Shown here: positions 24,848-34,300 of the stretch, piece by piece
Layout: every line of letters begins with the position of its first letter
Position numbering within the stretch: the first letter of the stretch is position 1
From: Halobacteriovorax sp.
Lineage (GTDB): Bacteria; Bdellovibrionota; Bacteriovoracia; Bacteriovoracales; Bacteriovoracaceae
NCBI GenBank assembly: GCA_002720865.1
Contig: PBIO01000031.1
Coordinates: 310,001-374,000, forward strand
DNA length: 64,000 nt
Reading direction: 5' to 3'
Program-made: the position numbers and the translations under genes
The notes under the pieces: generated by a model
Told to the model about the DNA's origin: nothing
Seen by the model: only the letters and a program-made list of their open reading frames with translations
Databases searched by the model: none

Positions 24848-25344
24848 GGCTTCACCTTCCTTGAGCTAATAGCGTCGGCCGTTTGCTCAGCTGTGATAGG
24901 GTCAAATTCACCAAGATGCTTTTTTCCAGTCTTTGTGTACATCTCGATTCTACCGTGCTGACTATCCCATTCATAAATATTTCCACGTTTATCAACCCAT
25001 CTCGACCTCATTCCGCCTCCTCTTTGCTTAGGAGTTTTCCCAGGGACTTTTCTGGCATTTGGAAAGGCAGGAAGAGATTTTGGAGGGGGATGGTAGTTAT
25101 GGTTTCCATTTAATACAGCTCTTCTATTGCTGATAAGTTTTTGAACGGTTTCATCAGTGAAGTCGATTCTCTTGCCGTGAACATCTAAAACTCTACCTTC
25201 ACGCCCGGCCCTTTGTAGTTCAATTATAGTTTTTTGATCATTATCTTTGAGTCTTTGGCTAATGATTTTATTAAACTCAGCGCAGGCAAAAGAATTGCTT
25301 GAGGCTACTAAGAAAAATAATATGAATAATATTCGGTGTTTCAT
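24844..25344 (-). CDS. secreted colicin E3-type 16S rRNase toxin
   Basis: This 166-residue protein has a Sec signal peptide (residues 1-20, Ser-Phe-Ala). Its C-terminal ~85 residues closely match the cytotoxic domain of colicin E3/E6 and cloacin DF13: Tyr-His-Pro-Pro-Pro-Lys, Lys-Thr-Pro-Lys-Gln-x-Gly-Gly-Gly, Tyr-Glu-Trp-Asp-Ser-Gln-His-Gly, Leu-Gly-Glu-Phe-Asp-Pro. Catalytic equivalents of E3 Asp510, His513, Glu517 and Arg545 are D127, H130, E134 and probably R162. E3 Glu515 is Arg here. E3 cuts 16S rRNA near the decoding site. The receptor and translocation domains of colicins (551 residues in E3) are missing, so delivery must be different. The Shine-Dalgarno is weak. The putative immunity gene follows. 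Confidence 0.85.
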   Translation of the reverse strand: MKHRILFILFFLVASSNSFACAEFNKIISQRLKDNDQKTIIELQRAGREGRVLDVHGKRIDFTDETVQKLISNRRAVLNGNHNYHPPPKSLPAFPNARKVPGKTPKQRGGGMRSRWVDKRGNIYEWDSQHGRIEMYTKTGKKHLGEFDPITAEQTADAISSRKVKP

Positions 25345-25402
25345 CTCAGGAGCTTATCGGAATAAGCCCCTTAGAAATTGATTAGTTGACTTGAGTTGTA
25401 GA

Positions 25403-26698
25403 CTATTTACACTTTACCGATACGGTCTCATGAATATCCATGAGTTGCTTTTGACGGGCCCTTTGAGCATCGGCAGAGCCATTTTCTTTTTCAAGATCTT
25501 CCCTAAAGGTTTCTAATTGAATTTCAAATTCATTTCGATCTCCAGCAAGATACGAAGGACAAAAGTCTTTCTCGATCGATAGGGGAAGAAGCTCACCGAT
25601 GATAGGAAGAGGCCCCCTCGACATATCAAAAGATTCATCAACGATTCTTTGGGTATTATTAACAAAGCCAAAGATACTATCTAAAACTCCTTCGAAAAAC
25701 TCAGGCATACTTTCTTCATAGCCTCTATAGGTAGCCTCCATGGCCTCTAGACCACGGTCCATATATACATAGATACCGTGAAACTCCCTTGAGTCTAGAG
25801 CGTGATTTTCAACGATATCTTTTGATAGATTCAATATCTCATCAATTGAAGAGGTTTTTAGGCTTTCTAAATCAGTATCAATTAAGCTTTTACCTGCCTC
25901 TAGAACGGGAGCTAAGTAATAAATCATACCGCCAAATTTTGCGTTAGGATTTCCAAAGCCGGTTTGGGGATTATCAACAAAAAAATGCCCCATTTTTTTA
26001 GCATAAATTGAACGCATCTCAATTCTCTTTTGCGCCAGATTTAGCTCTCCTTCTCTAGCTAACAAAAGTAGTCCAGCTGTCTCTGCGAAAGATTCGCTTT
26101 CGTGAATACCGTGGGAGTCATCAAAGGAATCTTGAGCCTCAGGCAGATACTTCTTGTCTAAGCAATGAGCAAGTTCATGGTACAAAGAGAACTTTTTTAG
26201 CTGATCAAAATTAAGCATAGGAGCAAGTTGATCATAAGTAAGGTCTCCATAAGCTTCTTTAGAATTTAGGCCAAGAAGTCTTTCAGTCTCTAGTCTTCTA
26301 TTTGAATTAGGGTCTGCATGAAAAACAGTACAGATCTTATAAACCTTTGAGGTCCACATACCTGTTGTAAGTGGTACAGCGACTGCGGAATTTTTTAGAA
26401 AACTAATATAAGTATCGAGATTAATACTATCGTTATACTTAATTTCGACGCCAGACTTTTCTTTTACATAATCGGCAATTAGCTTATTTCTAATTTCCTT
26501 ATTCTCTTCTCCAAAGGCCCTGGCACGGGCAATCTTCCAGTTAAGCTCATCTTTATCAATTATTAAAATAGGATGAGAATTGGATTTATCGGCATATTCT
26601 TTTTGGACTTTCTTAACCAGCTTACTCATTCGTGTTTCTGCCATCGATGAAAACGAAAGTGATAGAACTGAAAGCGAGATTAGCGCTCTGGAAATCAT
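25403..26698 (-). CDS. secreted HExxH zinc-metalloprotease-like protein
   Basis: This 431-residue exported protein has a signal peptide ending near Ser-Ser-Met-Ala at 20. A zinc motif His-Glu-Leu-Ala-His lies at 174-178, with His-Glu-Ser-Glu-Ser-Phe-Ala-Glu at 199-206 offering the third ligand, as in gluzincin-like enzymes. Two Cys pairs may be disulfides. A GGGGGG-type Shine-Dalgarno precedes the ATG. The gene lies 58 bases upstream of the rRNase toxin on the same strand, so co-expression is possible. No family is recognised beyond the motif. Role in toxin processing or prey digestion is speculative. Confidence 0.65.
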   Translation of the reverse strand: MISRALISLSVLSLSFSSMAETRMSKLVKKVQKEYADKSNSHPILIIDKDELNWKIARARAFGEENKEIRNKLIADYVKEKSGVEIKYNDSINLDTYISFLKNSAVAVPLTTGMWTSKVYKICTVFHADPNSNRRLETERLLGLNSKEAYGDLTYDQLAPMLNFDQLKKFSLYHELAHCLDKKYLPEAQDSFDDSHGIHESESFAETAGLLLLAREGELNLAQKRIEMRSIYAKKMGHFFVDNPQTGFGNPNAKFGGMIYYLAPVLEAGKSLIDTDLESLKTSSIDEILNLSKDIVENHALDSREFHGIYVYMDRGLEAMEATYRGYEESMPEFFEGVLDSIFGFVNNTQRIVDESFDMSRGPLPIIGELLPLSIEKDFCPSYLAGDRNEFEIQLETFREDLEKENGSADAQRARQKQLMDIHETVSVKCK

Positions 26699-26821
26699 AA
26701 ATCCCCCCTATGGAATATGTGTAGGTATTTTTAGCATGATGCGTTATTTTTTCCAGATACCTTGTAAAAGGAGTTCGTCGTGACGAGACAAGCTTAGTAA
26801 TATCATGGGGTTATCAGTGAT

Positions 26822-26850
26822 TTCGACCTCGGCTTGAATGGGGTTATAAT
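26822..26850 (+). promoter_or_regulatory. sigma-70-type promoter for the 26886 gene
   Basis: TATAAT (26845-26850) is a perfect -10. Seventeen bases upstream is TTCGAC (26822-26827), a weak -35. Transcription would start near 26857, about 30 bases before the ATG at 26886. Confidence 0.45.
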
Positions 26851-26885
26851 AACAAATCTGGAAAAATTCTAATGAAAAGGTATCG

Positions 26886-27767
26886 ATGAAGATTTTAGCT
26901 ATTCTACTTATCTCATGTATTGGCTTTGCTAGTGACCCTGTTTCAAAAAATAAGATAGAGCTAATTTATCCACGCAAAGAACTAGTTCTCAATCCTAAAA
27001 TTATTCTTAAATCAAGCGGCTGGTCTGAAGTGGAGCTCTTAAGTTTTAAGTATTACTTAGTTAACAAAAACAAAAAGGTGGAAAAAAAGTATAAAAAAAT
27101 TCCTCTTCTTTTTAAGAACCTTGATGAGTATGAAAATTTTAAGTTTTTAACCTTTAATGTAGAGAAAGAGGTGATCCTCTTAGGAAATAGATATTTTATC
27201 GACGTCTATAATCAAAAGGGTGAGAATATTAAAAGGTTTTCGTCCGGAGATAAGAAAGTCCTAAGTGTCTTTGAGACTAGGGAACTTGTCGCTGTTCAAA
27301 AGCAGTCAAAATCTATAAAAGCACCAACTCTAGATTCTAAACATTTAAGACATTTTATGATAAGCAATGCCTCGAAAAAAATTAAAGAGAATGAAAGGCT
27401 AAAAGAGAAGCTTGAAAAAGAAATAAATAAGAGGATTGGAGCCAAGGCATTATTTTGTAATGTTAGGAATGAATTCGGTCAAAGTGAAACTAAGTTTCAT
27501 ATGAAGCTGCCAGAAGGGCAAACCGTTAAACTTATAGTAGATTATAATAGAGATAGTAAGATCTACTATATCAATGAAAGTAGCTTGAGAGGGCGATATT
27601 TAACGACCTATGGTGACATTTTCAAGCCTTACCAAAAATATAAGGTAAGAATTCAGGCCATGGACGATCACCATAATACATCAAGTTTTACGGGGCAATT
27701 TACCATTGATTGCGAAACAACTCATTACTCCTTCCTCATGAAAAGAAGAAAGAAGTTTAAATTTTAG
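26886..27767 (+). CDS. secreted protein, unknown family
   Basis: This 293-residue protein has a short signal peptide (residues 1-15, Gly-Phe-Ala). The mature part is mostly beta-strand with high Lys content. A charged helix at ~150-180 splits two putative Ig-like sandwiches, and the second contains the only two mature cysteines. It ends in a strongly basic Arg-Arg-Lys-Lys tail. It overlaps the convergent 1146-residue protein gene by 11 bases. I recognise no domain. Confidence 0.65.
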   Translation: MKILAILLISCIGFASDPVSKNKIELIYPRKELVLNPKIILKSSGWSEVELLSFKYYLVNKNKKVEKKYKKIPLLFKNLDEYENFKFLTFNVEKEVILLGNRYFIDVYNQKGENIKRFSSGDKKVLSVFETRELVAVQKQSKSIKAPTLDSKHLRHFMISNASKKIKENERLKEKLEKEINKRIGAKALFCNVRNEFGQSETKFHMKLPEGQTVKLIVDYNRDSKIYYINESSLRGRYLTTYGDIFKPYQKYKVRIQAMDDHHNTSSFTGQFTIDCETTHYSFLMKRRKKFKF

Positions 27768-30700
27768 AAAAATGAGTAAAGACGTTTAGGGCATCATCTA
27801 TATTCGTTAGGAAATCAAAAACTTCGTAGTCTTGTCTTTTTCCTTCAGAGTTATAAGGGAGAACCCTTTCTGGGAATTTGTTTTCAGAGCCTTCATGTGG
27901 ATAGATCGATGTCTCTAGAAAGTAATCTTCTTTTTCTAGACCCTCTAGAACTGTATGAAGTACAAGGGGGCTAAAGGATCCTTTTTTTCTTTTGACGGTT
28001 TTGTAAAATGCATTTAGTAAACCAGCTGAGATCTCCTCAGTTGTTTTAGCCTCTTCACGTATTTTTTTAAGTCTAACAGCAAATGACTTAAGGTCCCTAA
28101 AGTACTTCTTATAATAATACTTTTTACCTCGAAAACTAAAACGCTTATTTTTATTTAAAGCATTATCTCTATCATTTCCACCAACCCCTAGTTTTTTGTA
28201 TAGGGCCACAAGGTTTGGATACTTTTCGTCTGTGGTCTTTGTGGCCAGCCTCATAAGGTCACTTAGCTTCATATTTGCTATTTTCTCAAGGCCAGACTTA
28301 TAAATATCAAGTCCGAGTCTAATGTCCACATGGCCCCATTCATCATTAAAGGAGTAAGAGGCAGGGTCAAATACGATCATATCTTTTTTCTTACCGACGG
28401 CATTTAGGAAAGAAAGGTAAACATCTTTTAACTCTTTAGACGTTACTCGACCATCATCATGGAGGTAATTCAATTTTAAGATAGAATCTTTAACATTACC
28501 GTCCCGGTCTTTTTCCGTTACGATTTGGGATACCTCGCTAAAGTGTTCATTACCTGCGAAGATTGAGTTTAAGAAGGCTTTATTTGATCTCTCAAGTTTA
28601 AAAATCTCTCTATCATCTTCGTCAGTTTCAGAAACGCCATGATCGGAGATTAGGTCTCTTCTTTGATAACTACTTCTTCCTACAAATCCAAGAACATTAA
28701 ATTTAAAGTTCTTTTCGACGAAGTCCGAGTCGATTTTCTGAGGGAAGGCCAATTTTTTTATTTCATCATGATTCTGATGGGCAATAGCATTCTCTATGGC
28801 GTCTCTAAGCTCTGGGCTAGCCGCTTCCTCGGCATTCAGCTTATAAATGGACCTGCTTAGTTTTCCTTTTTTAATATTTGCGTGAAGAAAAGGAACTTTT
28901 ATCACTCCAAGCTGAGCAAAAGTTCTCCAAGCAAGTTGATTAAAATTTGCCTTATCATCATAGAACACAAGGTCTGACTTACTGTCTTTTGAAATAATTG
29001 TTCTCCCAAGGCCAATCTTGGAAATTGTTCCTTCGGTACCAAAGCCAATGGCAGCGGCGCCTGGAGTCGTCACCTTTATTCTACCTCTAGTTTCTAAGTA
29101 ATCTGAAACTGTAAGAATATGCTTTTTAGGAAGTCTTTTAAGCATTGTTTGAAAAGGAAGCACTAGGTTTAAAAAGAACCTGTTCATATACTTTGCTTGT
29201 TTTTCTGTTTTAGCAGTTTGAATTAGGGTGTATTCGCGATATTTAGCTACATCTCCAGAAATTAAATAACCTGCACCTAATCTGGCCCCGATTAAGAAAG
29301 TGTCTTTAACAATAAACGTTTCATTCTCATGGGCAGGGTTTGGGTTTCTAATAACATCTCTTTCAACATTTAAGATAATTTGGGAAATAACACCGGCGTC
29401 TAACCCTAGCTCTAGTGGATCAATTTCAATCTTTTGAATTGCGCTAACTCCAAGCTTCATTAGATTTAAAATAAAATGTGGAATTTGCTTAAGAGGGTCA
29501 CGAGTCAGATCCGCCATCTCTGCGCTGAAATCTACCGTGTACTCGCCAATATACTCTGGCATCTTTTTAATTTTCACCTTTTTAAAAGGCATAATCTCAA
29601 TTTTGCTTCCATTAGGAAGAACCTCGCCCTCAAGTTCAAAGGCTCTTACAAATCCATTTCTTCTAGAGATTAGTTTTTCTACAAGCATTCTATGAACATT
29701 ATAAGGCTCTTCTTTTGGCCAGCCCCCAATCTCAACGGCAGCTTCTATTTGCTCTCTTGTCAGCTGTGCTATTCTTCTTACCATCCAACGGGCATCCGCG
29801 AAAGTGACATGCTCATAACCCGAGTTATCCTGGATATTTAGAAAATTTAGAACGACTTCATCTTTTTTAACTTTTTTAATGGGATTCCATTTTAAGTTAA
29901 GAGGCTTTTCTGAAAGTAGATTTCCTAGACAAAAGCCAATATCGTGCATGACTTTAAATTGTCTTGGCTCTTTTTTATTTGTTCTAACGATAAGCTTATT
30001 ATTTTCAGCTTCTTTTAAGTCGGTATTTCCAATCCAAACACTGAAAAGGAAAAGACCTCTTGTTTCCCTTAGAGACTTATGATCGTTACCACCCCAGGCC
30101 CACGGACCAATTCTTTTGTAGTCACTTTCATCTTTAAATTTCTGTTCAATCAGGCCGTCGTAGAAAAGTATATATTCGCCGTTTTCATCAACACCCTTAT
30201 CTTTGATCAATCGATCAAGATCAAATCCGTCAAAATAGGAGTACCAATCGTTCCTAAAATCGTTGTAGGTTGTGTCACCGAGGTAGACCTTAATATTTCT
30301 TAAGTTTTTAGAAAGGTCTGTGTAGATACCAATTGTATTGGCCAGGGCAGCTACCGTTCCTTCTGAATGAATTTCTTCGGCTAGTTTAATCTTAAAAATT
30401 TCTTCTTTTCCAGTCTTCGGATTCTTATACAAAACATCAAGTTTAGGTTTCGACTGGGTCTTTCTAAGTTTTCTAAAATTAAAAACATTTGTTTTAGGCC
30501 ACCATACGTCAATTCCTTCATAAAGTGGGTTCTTGCCACCTAAGTAGGATTCTTTCACATCAACTTTAGAAATATCTTCTACTTGAAAGACGAAGGGAGA
30601 GTTTTTAGGTGGTTCTAGTTTTGAGATATCAACCTTATCGGTCTTCATCTCTTTAAGCTCATCTTGCTCAAAGTAAAGACCCTCTTTTCCAGGGACGCCT

Positions 30701-31197
30701 AGGTTTTTGGCTTCTCCAAGGGGTAGCTTTGTTTTTTTAACGGAGTATTTCTTCGTCAACCCTCTAAAGATTTCGCCTAAGTCGACAATAAAAAGAGGGT
30801 TACCTTCAACTAATAAGGCCTCATCATAAGAGATGATTTCATTTAACTTATAAAGAAGGTCAGCCTTCGCCGACTTTTTATTAAGTGAATCAATTTGCTG
30901 TAGTAAAAGATCGTAAAAGGCTACGTCTTCCTTAGCCTTTTTAGCGGCTTTCTTTTTAGATTGTCCACGGGCCTTTCTACGTTGATTATAAGAGAGGGTG
31001 TATAGGTCATCTCTTCTTTTTTGAATTTCTTTTCTATATGAAATTAGCTTTGACGAATCTAGAGCTTGTTCTTCGTTGAAGAACTTCTCAGAAAGGACTT
31101 TAACTTGCTCATCAGAGAAAGCAAATGGAGTAAGTGCCTGAGCATTCACCGATAGGATTAGTCCCACTATAAATATAGTCTTCTTCAAAAATTTCAC
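27757..31197 (-). CDS. large secreted protein A, possible kinase-like core
   Basis: This 1146-residue protein has a Sec signal peptide (to ~Ala21), a Lys-rich helical N-terminus, and a core at ~225-430 with kinase-like spacing. A strand carries Lys-Ile-Lys-Leu-Ala-Glu-Glu-Ile-His-Ser-Glu (269-279). Then comes Trp-Ile-Gly-Asn-Thr-Asp-Leu-Lys-Glu-Ala-Glu-Asn-Asn (388-400), resembling a catalytic-loop D...N, and His-Asp-Ile-Gly-Phe-Cys-Leu-Gly (418-425), resembling a metal-binding D-x-G. The long C-terminal part is beta-rich and unrecognised. It is a full-length paralogue of the divergent protein at 31399-34845. The kinase idea is inference, strengthened by the nearby DUF4956 and VTC genes, which accompany CotH kinases elsewhere. 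Confidence 0.6.
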   Translation of the reverse strand: MKFLKKTIFIVGLILSVNAQALTPFAFSDEQVKVLSEKFFNEEQALDSSKLISYRKEIQKRRDDLYTLSYNQRRKARGQSKKKAAKKAKEDVAFYDLLLQQIDSLNKKSAKADLLYKLNEIISYDEALLVEGNPLFIVDLGEIFRGLTKKYSVKKTKLPLGEAKNLGVPGKEGLYFEQDELKEMKTDKVDISKLEPPKNSPFVFQVEDISKVDVKESYLGGKNPLYEGIDVWWPKTNVFNFRKLRKTQSKPKLDVLYKNPKTGKEEIFKIKLAEEIHSEGTVAALANTIGIYTDLSKNLRNIKVYLGDTTYNDFRNDWYSYFDGFDLDRLIKDKGVDENGEYILFYDGLIEQKFKDESDYKRIGPWAWGGNDHKSLRETRGLFLFSVWIGNTDLKEAENNKLIVRTNKKEPRQFKVMHDIGFCLGNLLSEKPLNLKWNPIKKVKKDEVVLNFLNIQDNSGYEHVTFADARWMVRRIAQLTREQIEAAVEIGGWPKEEPYNVHRMLVEKLISRRNGFVRAFELEGEVLPNGSKIEIMPFKKVKIKKMPEYIGEYTVDFSAEMADLTRDPLKQIPHFILNLMKLGVSAIQKIEIDPLELGLDAGVISQIILNVERDVIRNPNPAHENETFIVKDTFLIGARLGAGYLISGDVAKYREYTLIQTAKTEKQAKYMNRFFLNLVLPFQTMLKRLPKKHILTVSDYLETRGRIKVTTPGAAAIGFGTEGTISKIGLGRTIISKDSKSDLVFYDDKANFNQLAWRTFAQLGVIKVPFLHANIKKGKLSRSIYKLNAEEAASPELRDAIENAIAHQNHDEIKKLAFPQKIDSDFVEKNFKFNVLGFVGRSSYQRRDLISDHGVSETDEDDREIFKLERSNKAFLNSIFAGNEHFSEVSQIVTEKDRDGNVKDSILKLNYLHDDGRVTSKELKDVYLSFLNAVGKKKDMIVFDPASYSFNDEWGHVDIRLGLDIYKSGLEKIANMKLSDLMRLATKTTDEKYPNLVALYKKLGVGGNDRDNALNKNKRFSFRGKKYYYKKYFRDLKSFAVRLKKIREEAKTTEEISAGLLNAFYKTVKRKKGSFSPLVLHTVLEGLEKEDYFLETSIYPHEGSENKFPERVLPYNSEGKRQDYEVFDFLTNIDDALNVFTHFSKI

Positions 31198-31398
31198 GAT
31201 GAGGGAAAATAGCAGACCCAGAAAAAATAGATAGCCTTACTGAAGTAATTACAGCTATAAAAATTGGACAGATGTGATTTCAACTTATTAGAAATATTGT
31301 CGGTAATCTTTTCAAAAACCTACTATCAGACGCTGTTTCTTACTAGATTGCCCCCTTAGTGTTATGGAAAAAATTAAATAAGGACAGGGGACTCTCGC

Positions 31399-34300
31399 AT
31401 GAGGCTTATTTTATTAGTATTTACAATATTTTCTCTTTCAGCATTTGCTGTAGATAGCCTACCTTTTGGCAAGGACTATAAAGCGCGGATCGAAAATGCT
31501 TTTTATGAAGATGGGCGTTTAAGTGACTCAAGAATTAACGCTTACAAAGAAATTATCTCAACAAGAGCTGATGAACTTTTTAATATTATTTATAACTATA
31601 GAAGAAACGTTAAAGGGGACTCTAAAAAGAAGGCCCGTAAAAAAGCCAATAAAGATGATACAGTTAGTGGATTAAGAGGGCTTTTACCTCTTGTTGATAA
31701 GTTAAAGACAATTGAGGCTAAAGCTGAGCAATTTCAGCTAGCAGAGTTCATCTTAGACCAAGACGTGGCCATGCTTGCTGAAATCACTCCCGTGAATTCG
31801 GTTAAAAGAAAATTTCAAGGATTCAATCAATTCCTAAGTCTATATAAGATGAAAAAGCATGACCTTTCAGAATATGGAGAGGCGTCCAATTTAGTTCATC
31901 CAGAGACCGGTAAAGTCTTGTCTCAAGAAGAGCTAAAAGAGATGAAGGCTAAGGGATTTGATATCTCTCTTCTAAATCCACTTCCTAATAATGGCGTTAT
32001 CGATGAAGTTGAAGATATCTCCTCCGTAGATGTTCTTGATACCTTTAAACGAGGTAAAGAAGCCCTACATGCGGGGCTAAAAGTGACATGGCCTGCAAAG
32101 AACGAAGGTAAATTCGTTAAGATCAGAAAGACTCAATCTAGACCTAAAGTTATGTTTGAAGGAATTGATGAGGAAGGGAATCTTCGCGAGTGGAAGCTTA
32201 AGATGAGTATGGAAATACACTCTGAGCCAACAGCCGCTGCGCTAGGGACTGCCCTAGGTATGTATACGGATTTATCTAAGCATGTGGACGACTTTAAGAT
32301 TTATCTTGGTAAGTTAACTTGGGATGAGTTCTATGTAGATTTCACTTCCTATTTTGAACCAGAGGACCTTAAGAAGCTTGTTAAGAGCCGAGGAACAGAT
32401 GAGAAGGGCGAGTATATTATCTTTGAAGAAGGCATGCTCGAAGCCCGCTTTGACGATAAGAGTATTACTCGTGTTGGACCATATTACCCCGCTCATAAAA
32501 AAGGAAAGCGAGAGGTTCGAGGATGGCAGATCTTTAATATTTGGATTAACAATACCAATCTAAAGAAAGGTGAAAATAATAAGCTTATTAGAAGAGATTT
32601 TGAGGGCGGTTCACGGCTCTTCGCTCTTCAGCACGATATTGGTTTCTCATTTGGTAACTGGAGAAGAGAAAAACCAACGGACTTTAAATGGAAGGCTATT
32701 TATAAGAATAAAAAAGACGAGATCGTCTTTAATTTTAGATCAAGTGTGCTTCACGACGGTTGGGATCATGTCACCTTAGCTGATGCCCGTTGGTTTACGA
32801 GAAAAATTGCTCAATTAACAAGAGAGCAGATCACAGCGGCCGTAAAAATTGGAAAATGGCCAAATAAAGCCCCTTATAATTATGAGCAGCTACTTATAGA
32901 GAAGCTTATCTCTAGAAGAAATGACATGATTGTTAACTTTGATCTTCTTGGTGAAACTCTACCCAACGGTAAGAAGATTGAGCTTATGAAGTTCAATAAG
33001 AATATTGAAAAAGAAGCTATTCCAACACATAAGTTTCTTCCAGGTGAAACTGTCGATTTTAGAAAAGAAATAAGAATGATGTTTGTTAGTCAGCCATTAG
33101 AGGCCCTAAATGACATGATCATGATGGGAGCTAAGGCAGTTATAGCTGGAATTCAAAAAATTAGTGTTAATCCGATTTGGTTCGGAGTCGACTCTGGTGG
33201 TTTTGTGGCTGAAGTGCTTACTCATGTGAACAGAACTTTTACCGTTAATCCAGATGCTAAAGGGGAAAATGATCAGTATATCGTAAGAGACGATTTTGCT
33301 ATCGGAATTAGACTTGGAAAAGGACTTGGGCTTGGAATTGAAACAGTAGGCGATCTTGCTTATGTAAAAGAATACGCCCTTATATATCCAGCAGCGAGTA
33401 AAGAAGAAGTGAGAAAAAGGAAGAAGTTTATCGTCGATTTTAAGATGCCTTATACCATTCTTAAAAAAGGACTTCCTAAAGAGCATATTTTTATTTCTCA
33501 GAACGTAATCGAAGGAAGAGGAAGAATTAAAGGTGAGACAGGGGCCTCAATCGTTGGCCCAGGAGCTGAAGCCTCAGTTTCAAGGATTCTTTTAAACAGA
33601 ACGGTTCTTGGTCACAGCAAAGATGGAAGCATTACCCTTTATGAAGATAAAGCAAAATCTAATGAAAAGAAGATGCGTCTTTATATGAAGCTTGGATTAA
33701 TAAAAATAGATCAATTTTCTTCAAGTACTGAAATAGGAAAAATAGAGAGATTTATCACTAAGCTTGATGGAAATACAGAGAACGAAGAGATGGAGAGGGC
33801 CATAAATGATGCTGTCTTCAATCATAATTTTGATAAGTTAAAGAAGTTTAAAGTGGATCAGAAGATTACTTCAGACTTTATAGTAAAAGAGTCAGCTGTT
33901 AGCTTATTTGGCTTTAGAAGCTGGTCTAAAGAGCTTAGAGTCGATGATTTAAAGGTCTTTAACTATGATGAAGAAGGCAAGCTTATTAGCCAAGATCTTC
34001 AGATGAGCGCCAAACTTAGAAAAGAAAAGCGCTGGAGTTTCTCATCCAACGGAGAAACTAAGTTCAAAGACATAAAATTGGACTCTTCTTACGATGTAGA
34101 AACTGGTGAGCTAGTTAATCCCTATGTAGAACTTCAAGTAGGAGTTGACGATTTACTAACTCAAACAAAAGAAATCAAAGATAACTATCTTCCATTTTTT
34201 AATGGAGCTGCAGGTAGTGATAAGTTTTTTGATTTTACCCCAGAGATGCAAAGTTATAACGATACTTGGGGACAAATAGAGTTCTTATTAACTCTTCAAA

